In this document: positions 1 through 6,718 of the stretch, piece after piece
Layout: each line of letters starts with the position of its first letter
Position numbering within the stretch: position 1 is the stretch's first letter
Assembly: GCA_003542325.1 (NCBI GenBank)
Contig: DPKV01000161.1
Coordinates: forward strand, 1-12,586
Length of the DNA: 12,586 nucleotides
Origin: Anaerolineaceae bacterium
GTDB lineage: Bacteria > Chloroflexota > Anaerolineae > Anaerolineales > Anaerolineaceae
Reading direction: 5' to 3'
Position numbers and translations under genes: made by a program
The notes under the pieces: model-generated
Databases searched by the model: none
Seen by the model: the letters and a program-made list of their open reading frames with translations, nothing else
Told to the model about the DNA's origin: nothing

Positions 1-29
1 CGGTTGAGGATTAATAACGGCAGCCGTAG

Positions 30-65
30 GTCACGTGCCTTAGAGCGTAGCGAAACGCATGTGAC
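30..65. repeat. Imperfect inverted repeat in the left intergenic region
   Basis: GTCACGTGC (30-38) pairs with GCATGTGAC (57-65). All nine positions pair, one of them as G·T, around an 18-base loop that contains a smaller GCGT/ACGC inverted pair. The octamer GCCGTAGG occurs on both sides (23-30 and 73-80). The region has no credible gene. The arrangement resembles a REP-like intergenic hairpin, but only one copy lies in this window, so repetition in the genome is an inference. Confidence 0.45.
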
Positions 66-134
66 TATAGTCGCCGTAGGGTTCCACGCCTATGCCTGCC
101 TACTAAGAAGAGATTGTACACACCGTTTTTTTTT

Positions 135-206
135 ACCACAAAGTGCACGAAGGGACACAAAGGAAACAACAGGAAAAACTTTTGTGCGCTTCGTGTCCTT
201 CGTGGT
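135..206. repeat. Imperfect inverted repeat of the ACCACGAAGGACACGAAG type
   Basis: The left arm (135-163) and the reverse complement of the right arm (182-206) are variants of the same unit, ACCAC-(A/G)-AAG followed by ACGAAG and ACACAAAG-like runs, separated by about 18 bases. Nine consecutive T (126-134) precede the left arm on the plus strand. Similar CTTCGTGTCCTTCGTGGT strings are, as I recall, common as dispersed intergenic repeats in environmental bacterial genomes; that is memory, not a search. It lies just beyond the 3' end of the membrane protein gene and could fold into an mRNA 3'-end hairpin. On that strand the hairpin is followed by A rather than U, so it is not a standard intrinsic terminator. 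Confidence 0.55.
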
Positions 207-239
207 TGAGTCTTTGGATAAGTCTGCCCCTATGCCGGA

Positions 240-1388
240 TTACGACTCCTTCTTTCGCTTCCCCAGCACCGCGCCCAGCACGATCAGCACCAGACCCAAA
301 ACCGCGATGATCGCGCCCTGGATCAGCATCGGCTGGAAGACATGCCCGGAGAGGGCAAAGAAGCTGCGCTTCAATTCCTCCTGCAGCAGGGGCGAGATGT
401 TCTCCCCGAAGCGGTTATATAGCGCGCTCAGCAGGGTTGCCCGGCTGGAATACGTTCCGCCGACCACCAGCCCGCCGCTGAGCAGCAACGGGATGCCCAG
501 CCAATGGCCGGCATCCCGCCAGGACCGCACGCCAATGGCACCCATCAGGATCAACACGACCAGCGGGATGACCCACAGGAATGGCCCCAGAGTCCGGAAG
601 GCGCGCAGGAGTACCTTGGCCGCCAGGAATAACCCTGTCGATTGTTCCCCACCCAGCATCCGGTTGAAATCATAATCCTCGGGCACATTATCGCTCACAT
701 CTACCAATGCATTGACGTAATCGCCGATCTGGTCCTCTCCATAATCGCCCGGGAACTGGCACAGGTTATAGAGGATCTCCACCCCCGGCGGCATCGCTGC
801 CAGGCGGGCTTCAAAGTCGGCAAGGTCTTCGTCTGTGCATTCCGGCAGGGCGTGGTAGGCGACCATGACCGCATCCTCCCCGGGCTGTCCGGTCAGGTTG
901 TCCTTCAGCTCCGTCATATCCCACATGAATTTCGGCGAGGGATCAGACGAATCCAGCCAATCATAGAAGCTGTCCACGCTGTCAGAAACCAGGTAGGTGA
1001 TGAATTCATCGGTGACGATCTCCTCTCGCATTGCGGACCAATCATCGAATTCCAGGAAGGAGATCAGCAGCATGATGTCCGGCTCGTTCACACCGCTTAG
1101 GGATTCACCGCTTTCGATCCGCTGATGGGCTCGCCGCTGTGAGAGGTTCTCCAGAACGCGTGGGATCAGGGGTGAGTCGATAAATTCATCCGTCAGCATC
1201 CCCTTGACCAGCACGGGGTCAAAGGCGACCCGCCAGATATCATAGCCCACCACGGCCAGGATGGTGGTCAAGACCAGAACAACAGACAGAATGATCAGCA
1301 GCAAGACCACAAAGGAGTTCCTGCGTTTGCGCGTCGGCATCTTTTCCGGGGTTGCCGGAGTCACTTCGGTTACCTTTTCTTCAGTCAT
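240..1388 (-). CDS. Four-helix membrane protein with large extracytoplasmic domain, unknown function
   Basis: A 382-residue protein I do not recognise as a named family. What can be seen: a charged, Lys/Arg-rich cytoplasmic N-terminus (1-24); a strong membrane helix at about 25-48; a long acidic soluble segment at about 50-265 that should lie outside the membrane; then three hydrophobic helices at about 268-288, 296-313 and 353-376, ending in a KRKK tail. The soluble part is mainly helical in look and holds two cysteines (183 and 210) that could form a disulfide. The ATG at 1388 follows AGGAGA with a 5-base spacer, one base after the stop of the lipoprotein gene, so the two are almost certainly co-transcribed and translationally coupled. 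No enzyme motif is visible. The topology suggests an envelope or sensing role. The coding call is secure; function is unknown. Confidence 0.85.
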   Translation of the reverse strand: MTEEKVTEVTPATPEKMPTRKRRNSFVVLLLIILSVVLVLTTILAVVGYDIWRVAFDPVLVKGMLTDEFIDSPLIPRVLENLSQRRAHQRIESGESLSGVNEPDIMLLISFLEFDDWSAMREEIVTDEFITYLVSDSVDSFYDWLDSSDPSPKFMWDMTELKDNLTGQPGEDAVMVAYHALPECTDEDLADFEARLAAMPPGVEILYNLCQFPGDYGEDQIGDYVNALVDVSDNVPEDYDFNRMLGGEQSTGLFLAAKVLLRAFRTLGPFLWVIPLVVLILMGAIGVRSWRDAGHWLGIPLLLSGGLVVGGTYSSRATLLSALYNRFGENISPLLQEELKRSFFALSGHVFQPMLIQGAIIAVLGLVLIVLGAVLGKRKKES

Positions 1389-1389
1389 C

Positions 1390-1899
1390 TCAATCTCCTG
1401 TATGAATTAAGACATAATCCCGCGGGTCGGAACCAACCCGGTACAGTCGCATGGCCTCTATGCTGTATTCCCCCTTCACCTCCCCCGCCACCTCATCCGA
1501 GTTGGGTGGGGCCAGGTTGAACACGATCCAGGTGCCGGAAAGGTGGTAGGTACCGTGGTTGAACTGCATCAGGCTCTCCTCCACCAGGTATTTTCCCGTG
1601 CCGGCCCAGGCATCTTCGCAGCTTGCATAGGGCTGGGCATAGATGTCGATCAGATTACCGGAGGGGAAGAACCGGATCAGGTTGAATTCCCCATCGTCAA
1701 TATGCGATTCCCAGCAGTAGACTGCGCTGATATATTCCGGTTCACCCAGCGTGGGTTCCGGGGTCGGTGTGGGGTCTTCGTTCTTTGGCGTGGGGATTTC
1801 AGTGGCAGCAGGCGGTGGGGCAATATTTTCAAAGATGCTGCAGGCGGACAAGAAAATTACACTAAACACGATTAGAACCAGAACAGCTTTGATTTTCAT
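1390..1899 (-). CDS. Putative lipoprotein, unknown function
   Basis: A 169-residue secreted lipoprotein. A short basic start (MKIK) and hydrophobic stretch lead to the lipobox LSAC, with the lipidated Cys at position 20. A Pro/Thr-rich linker follows (about 28-51, containing PTPTPEPT). A compact, probably beta-rich domain (about 55-165) has two further cysteines (62 and 94), which may pair. The domain has alternating short strands and glycine turns a little like a small lipocalin-type barrel, but this is only an impression. The ATG at 1899 is preferred because GAGG lies 5 bases upstream; a GTG at 1905 is in frame but sits directly on that ribosome-binding site. It is the first gene of a two-gene unit with the membrane protein that starts one base later, so the products may work together at the outer face of the membrane. 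Confidence 0.82.
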   Translation of the reverse strand: MKIKAVLVLIVFSVIFLSACSIFENIAPPPAATEIPTPKNEDPTPTPEPTLGEPEYISAVYCWESHIDDGEFNLIRFFPSGNLIDIYAQPYASCEDAWAGTGKYLVEESLMQFNHGTYHLSGTWIVFNLAPPNSDEVAGEVKGEYSIEAMRLYRVGSDPRDYVLIHTGD

Positions 1900-2015
1900 A
1901 GTCACCTCGTTCTTTACTGGTCTTCGGGGCGATCTCCTGAAAGTCAGGTATTTCTAGAGAGAAACACCTTCCCTATTGGCCGGAAATCACCTTGATACGT
2001 TTTCAATATAAATGT

Positions 2016-2021
2016 ATTATA
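2016..2021 (-). promoter_or_regulatory. Candidate -10 box (TATAAT) for the lipoprotein/membrane protein pair
   Basis: A perfect TATAAT on the minus strand lies about 117 bases upstream of the lipoprotein ATG, just downstream of the terminator-like hairpin of the WD40 gene. The -35 area is only T-rich (within the terminator T-tract) and lacks a clear TTGACA, so the promoter is plausible but not certain. It would give the pair independent transcription with a leader of about 110 bases. Confidence 0.4.
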
Positions 2022-2034
2022 CAGCGGGAAAGTT

Positions 2035-2060
2035 AAAAAACGGGCGGCGTGCAAGCCGTT
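2035..2060 (-). terminator. Candidate intrinsic terminator of the four-gene operon
   Basis: Read on the minus strand, AACGG (2060-2056) can pair with CCGTT (2043-2039). One more G-C pair forms if a base is bulged. A run of six T (2040-2035) follows, overlapping the stem base. The stem is short, so efficiency may be modest. Its position, 27 bases after the stop of the last WD40 gene and before the TATAAT of the next unit, fits an operon end. Confidence 0.5.
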
Positions 2061-2087
2061 GAATTCTTCGCTTTTATTCCAAATCAA

Positions 2088-4421
2088 TCAATTTGATGCG
2101 TTTTTATCATCAACTCCACCCGGCATCGGCAGAAAGAGCTGTTCCATCGCCCCCGTTGAGAGCAAATGGTCATCCATGGCAGTTTGGTTACCCAACCGGA
2201 TCTGAAGCAGCTGTTGATATCGGTTCCAATCATTGAGCCGGGTCATGACCATTTCGCCATCATTATAGATCCGTAAATAGTCATCAAAGCGTTTATCCCC
2301 CTGTAAGATATACTCCGGCTTTTCTCCGTCTGCTTTATCCGTCTCCAACAGCGAGACCAGGTCAGGCCGATCGGTGTGCAGCCAGCCGTTCGGGGCGAAC
2401 TCATCTGTGGGTGTCGTCCAGAGGTACCCGTCACTCAGATTATAGGCCGTGGCAAGGAATTCTCCTGATTGGTAATCCCAAAAATTCAGAATTCCTCCCA
2501 AATTGCAGGCGATCAGGCGTTTTCCATCCGGACTGACCTGTAAAAAGGTGATTTCATCCCCATAGCCCAATTTGGGGAGCTCCATGAATTGAGCGACACA
2601 TGTACCGGTCCCAAGATCCCACTTCCACAATCGGCCATCCTTATCAACTGAAACAAAACTTGTCCACATTGGATCAGCGGACAGACAAGAAATCTCGCTG
2701 GTGTGCTCTTTGAAATGCTGCAAATACCGCCCGCTTTTTAAGTCCAACAGGTGGACCTGATGGACAAACTCATGGTTTTTCCCTTCGGTATGCCATTCAG
2801 CGACCAGGCAGGTCAAGTCCACCGGGTTGACGAGCTGCACTGTGATCTTCCCAAGCTTATGATCATCGAATTCGCAATAATCCCGTAACTGCTTCGGCCT
2901 GAGCATACATCGACCCCAATCCACATCCCACCAATATATATAACCGTATCCTTCCGAGACCAGGGAACGGCTGTCGGCGCTAAACACGAGGCTTCTCGAT
3001 ACATACCCATCGGTATCCAAAACCTGCAAGACTTCCCCCGTGCCAACCTCCCTTGAGATCACTTTTCCCTCATCTGCATAAGCAATGACCCTGCCATTCG
3101 GATGGAATGCCAAGGGCTGAATGAAGGAGGGATTTTCAGGCTGCCAGGAATGCAATAGCCTTTCACTAGCCGCATTCCAAACCTCGACAGGGGTCTTCCA
3201 GCCTGTCGCCGCCACTGTATCCCCATCATGACTGATGGCGACACGATCAGCTTTTGGCAATTTACCAACCAATGCAGGCCGCACATGACCCGTTTGAAGG
3301 TCCCAAAGATTGATCCCATTATCAGTTCCCTCTGTCACCAGCCACCTGCCATTTAAAGACAGAACAGGTTTCCGTTGGTACTGCCAGACGGGATCCCGCC
3401 GCCAAACGCCGACCGATGAATCGCCCAGCAATTCCCCAAAGACCAACGCGTCTCCGTTCATGGCAGCCAGCAGATTCCCGTCCGGGCTGAAAGCAGCCGG
3501 GAAACCCAAACCATTTTCAAAACCTTCCATTCTGGAACCAGTCCGCAGGTCCCAGAAACAGGTTTTTGTCCTGGCATAATAGCGGTTATCGTAATCGCTC
3601 TCCGTCGCAACCAGCATCTCACCTCCGGGATGCAGCGCGAAGAACTCATGATGAATTCCCGTATCAACCCACCTGGAATGCCCGGAGGATAGGTCAAGAA
3701 TTAAAAACTTCTCATTACGCTTGTCATCCAGGCCAACCACCGTATGTCCATCAGAACTCAACGCGAGGGACTGGATCGGCAGATCACAATGAAATTCCCG
3801 TAAAATTCGCCCGGATTCCAGGTCCAGGACACTGATGAACAACCCTTCTGAAATGATCGCCGTCTTCCCGTCCGGTGAAATCACGAAATCCCTCACACCC
3901 GCTCTGACCATTTGCTGAAGCTGTCCTGTTTGCAGGTCCCAGATTCCAATCTCACTGTGCTTGCTGAGCGTGATCGACACGACTTTACTGTTATCCGACG
4001 TAAACGCAAGCTTTTTAATACCGCCCCCATCATGTCCTTTTGACTGCCAGAGGTTTTCTCCGGTGTGGCTATCCCAAAGCGTTACCAGGCCGCGAGGCTC
4101 ACCGGTTGCGATATAGGATCCATTCGGTGAGAGCGCAGCCGTATTGATATAAGCATTCGGATGTACCAGGACCTGGACGCATGTCCTGGTTTGGACAGCC
4201 AATAAAAATACCTTTAAGGAACAGCTTACCATCAGCCATTTCCCATCCGGAGAAAAAGCCAAGCGGTGTGCCATGACCCTCGGCAGGGCTGTAACAATCG
4301 GTCTTATCCGCCGTTTCGGCGCACAGGCCAGTCGGGTCTCGGTCTCAAACTGGCGAACGGCGATCAGGGCCTGCTTGCGGGCAGGCTGTTGGAGCAGTCG
4401 GAACTCTTCCCGTTCTTTCAT
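2088..4421 (-). CDS. WD40 repeat protein, two predicted seven-bladed propellers (downstream paralogue)
   Basis: A 777-residue cytoplasmic-looking protein with no signal peptide. I count 14 WD40-type repeats between about 52 and 654. Typical cores are FSPDGK, then a strand, then WDLQTG (for example 97-122, 140-167, 354-379, 580-607, 629-654). Fourteen repeats suggest two seven-bladed beta-propellers. Such propellers are protein-interaction platforms; no catalytic motif is visible. An N-terminal tail (11-35, beginning QQPAR and ending ETRLACAP) and a C-terminal domain (about 655-753, with GYLWTTP, GWLHT, RPDLVSL and YNDGEMVM) are shared with the neighbouring paralogue and lie outside the blades. 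The C-terminal part resembles the 'TTPDG...F' tail seen after some bacterial WD40 arrays (inference). ATG at 4421 overlaps the upstream stop as ATGA and has GGGGAG eight bases before it. It is the last gene of the operon. Confidence 0.93.
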   Translation of the reverse strand: MKEREEFRLLQQPARKQALIAVRQFETETRLACAPKRRIRPIVTALPRVMAHRLAFSPDGKWLMVSCSLKVFLLAVQTRTCVQVLVHPNAYINTAALSPNGSYIATGEPRGLVTLWDSHTGENLWQSKGHDGGGIKKLAFTSDNSKVVSITLSKHSEIGIWDLQTGQLQQMVRAGVRDFVISPDGKTAIISEGLFISVLDLESGRILREFHCDLPIQSLALSSDGHTVVGLDDKRNEKFLILDLSSGHSRWVDTGIHHEFFALHPGGEMLVATESDYDNRYYARTKTCFWDLRTGSRMEGFENGLGFPAAFSPDGNLLAAMNGDALVFGELLGDSSVGVWRRDPVWQYQRKPVLSLNGRWLVTEGTDNGINLWDLQTGHVRPALVGKLPKADRVAISHDGDTVAATGWKTPVEVWNAASERLLHSWQPENPSFIQPLAFHPNGRVIAYADEGKVISREVGTGEVLQVLDTDGYVSRSLVFSADSRSLVSEGYGYIYWWDVDWGRCMLRPKQLRDYCEFDDHKLGKITVQLVNPVDLTCLVAEWHTEGKNHEFVHQVHLLDLKSGRYLQHFKEHTSEISCLSADPMWTSFVSVDKDGRLWKWDLGTGTCVAQFMELPKLGYGDEITFLQVSPDGKRLIACNLGGILNFWDYQSGEFLATAYNLSDGYLWTTPTDEFAPNGWLHTDRPDLVSLLETDKADGEKPEYILQGDKRFDDYLRIYNDGEMVMTRLNDWNRYQQLLQIRLGNQTAMDDHLLSTGAMEQLFLPMPGGVDDKNASN

Positions 4422-6718
4422 GAACCAATCTCCCCAAAACTCCCCTCGGTCAGTTGCAGACGGATATCTTTGCCATCCATGATTAAACGGTCCGCCATGG
4501 CGTTCTTATTCCCAAGCCGCAACCTGAGCAGTTCCTGATAACGCTTCCAGTGATTAATGCGGTTCATCACCATTTCGCCATCGTTATACAGCCGCAGATA
4601 ATCCGTAAATCGCTCATCATCCTGTGGGACATATTCCGCAAACTTTCCATGTTCATCCACCGCTGTCAATGAAACCAGGTCAGGCCGGTTGGTATGCAGC
4701 CAGCCGTCCCTGGCGAAGTCATCCGGCGGCGTTGTCCAAAGGTAACCTTCCGGCAGGTTATATGCTGTGGCAAGCAGTTTTCCTGAAGCAAAATCCCAGA
4801 AATAAAGTACACCTTCGCAGGTGGCGGCAATCAACACAGACTGGTCCGGGTATAAGACCAAATCCACAATGTGATTGAAGTCACGGTTCTCCGGCACCCC
4901 TTCAATTATACGAATACATTTCCCGGTCTCAATACTCCACTGCGAGATCGTATTCTGACGGTCATACGAGAGGAAAGTCTTCCCATCAGGGAGAACCACT
5001 GCCTGTCCGCCTTCATAATCCTCGAAAGAACCCAGGCATTGCCTGGTCAGCGGGTCCCACAATTTCTTGGGTGGTTTTTCATCAAAAGAAAACTCACCCA
5101 TAATGAAGGTTAGTTTTTGGGGGTCAACCAAATGGATGAAGCTTAGAAAATTATTCTCGCTGATCTTGCAGAAATCGAGAAAACGGACTGTTCGCAGGCA
5201 TTGACCGCTTGCTGTGTCCCATTGCCGGAGCGTTTCCTGGTCAAGGGAAATAAGATAACGACCATCCTCGGTGAACGTCAGGGAGCGCATGGTTTCCATA
5301 CCTTCTGCCGTCAAGTATTGAATTTTATCTGTCTTAAGATCCCTGAGAATGATCTGCTCTCCATCGTTATAGGCAATCGTTCTGCCATCCGGGTGAATGA
5401 TCAGGGCTGGTTTCTTGGATCGTTTATTGATCTCGATAATCCGGATGCATTTCCCATGCTGCATATCCCAGACTAGGATGGTCTTGTCACTGGTCCGCCC
5501 AACCAGCAATGCGCTATCCGGGCTGAAAACGAATATCCGCCCGCTTGGATATACACGCACCCCAGAATATGGATCGACAGGGTTCAGCAACCGGGTTTTA
5601 ATCTTCCCGGTCTGTAAATCCCACACATTATAGGAAGTATCAGGCCCATCCGTCACCAGGACACGTCCATCACTGGCAAAAACCGAACAATCACACCGGG
5701 AGGATGTCATATTGATGACAGTCCGAGTTTGACCGGCCTGAATATTATACAGTTGCAACCCCCTGCCGCGAACCAGAAGTTGCCTATTGTCAGGGCTGAA
5801 CGCAATCGGGCTGAAAGAAGCAGGGATATTTTCAACCACCGTTATGCAAGATCCATCCTGCGGGTCCCATAAGCGCACCTCATCTTCATGCCCGGTGGCT
5901 AAGGTCCTTCCATCCGGGCTGAGGGTGAAAGAACGCACCGAATTGCAGCCTTCCATTCTGCGCTCAGTTTCCGTCTCGGCATCAACAATTCGTAAGACAT
6001 AATTGCTGCCTTCTTTTGTGATCAGCATATTCCCATCGTCACTTACAGCAATTTGCTGCAGTTTCATAGGCCGCTGGATTTCCCGGAAGAACTTGGCTGA
6101 GACGATTTCCAGCAGCTTGATTGTTTTCCCCACGGCCAGATAGAGCCTCCGGCTGTCCGCTGAAAAAGTGAAATCCTCGATACTATCCTTCCCGCTCTGG
6201 TCTATCCAGTGATGACAGTCACCGCTTTGCAGGTCCCAGATCCCGACGGCATAACAGTCACCCGTGGCAAGCCAACGTCCATCCGGACTGATTTTTAACC
6301 GCAGGATCCGGCGTTCATGTCGTTGGATTTCTTTAAGGCATTGACCGCTGACAACGTTTCTGAATCGGATCACATTATCCGATCCGCCGGTGATCAACAC
6401 CTTCCCATCCGGAGAGAAAGCCAGCGCTTCAATCCATTCCTTGACATCATACGTCTGAATAATTTTTTCGGTTGACAGGTCCCAAAGGTAGACGATTTTA
6501 CGGCTGGCAATCGCGATTTGCTTTCCATCCGGAGAGAAGCAATACCGCTGCATGGTCAGGCTGTGCATATTCGTGATAATTGGCCGGTCGGAACGCTCCG
6601 GCGCACATGCGAGGCGGGTTTCCGATTCGAATTGCTGCACGGATGCCAGGGCGTGTTGACGGGCAGGCTGTTGGACCAGTTCTTTCTTGCTTTCTGACAT
6701 AGCTTTCGCCTTTTTCAT
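4418..6718 (-). CDS. WD40 repeat protein, two predicted seven-bladed propellers (upstream paralogue)
   Basis: A 766-residue protein with about 14 WD40-type repeats between about residues 61 and 647, such as FSPDGKQIAI...VYLWDL, LSPDGRTLAT...VRLWD and FSPDSALLVG...ILVWDM. This again predicts a double seven-bladed propeller acting as an interaction scaffold. Its N-terminal tail (16-40) matches the neighbouring paralogue at 19 of 25 positions, and its C-terminal domain (about 648-745, with GYLWTTP, GWLHTNRPDLVSL, YNDGEMVM) is also closely similar. The blades between are much more divergent, so this is an old duplication. The start chosen is the ATG at 6718, which overlaps the stop of the Clp-like gene as ATGA; a TTG at 6733 and an ATG at 6700 are in-frame alternatives. 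Context implies a partner or adaptor of the Clp-like ATPase; that role is inferred. Confidence 0.92.
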   Translation of the reverse strand: MKKAKAMSESKKELVQQPARQHALASVQQFESETRLACAPERSDRPIITNMHSLTMQRYCFSPDGKQIAIASRKIVYLWDLSTEKIIQTYDVKEWIEALAFSPDGKVLITGGSDNVIRFRNVVSGQCLKEIQRHERRILRLKISPDGRWLATGDCYAVGIWDLQSGDCHHWIDQSGKDSIEDFTFSADSRRLYLAVGKTIKLLEIVSAKFFREIQRPMKLQQIAVSDDGNMLITKEGSNYVLRIVDAETETERRMEGCNSVRSFTLSPDGRTLATGHEDEVRLWDPQDGSCITVVENIPASFSPIAFSPDNRQLLVRGRGLQLYNIQAGQTRTVINMTSSRCDCSVFASDGRVLVTDGPDTSYNVWDLQTGKIKTRLLNPVDPYSGVRVYPSGRIFVFSPDSALLVGRTSDKTILVWDMQHGKCIRIIEINKRSKKPALIIHPDGRTIAYNDGEQIILRDLKTDKIQYLTAEGMETMRSLTFTEDGRYLISLDQETLRQWDTASGQCLRTVRFLDFCKISENNFLSFIHLVDPQKLTFIMGEFSFDEKPPKKLWDPLTRQCLGSFEDYEGGQAVVLPDGKTFLSYDRQNTISQWSIETGKCIRIIEGVPENRDFNHIVDLVLYPDQSVLIAATCEGVLYFWDFASGKLLATAYNLPEGYLWTTPPDDFARDGWLHTNRPDLVSLTAVDEHGKFAEYVPQDDERFTDYLRLYNDGEMVMNRINHWKRYQELLRLRLGNKNAMADRLIMDGKDIRLQLTEGSFGEIGS

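Noticed and set aside
4..675. Long plus-strand open frame over the left repeats and the membrane protein gene
   Set aside because: It runs antisense to the membrane protein gene, which has clear helices, a good ribosome-binding site and a coupled neighbour; its translation is low-complexity and has no domain logic.
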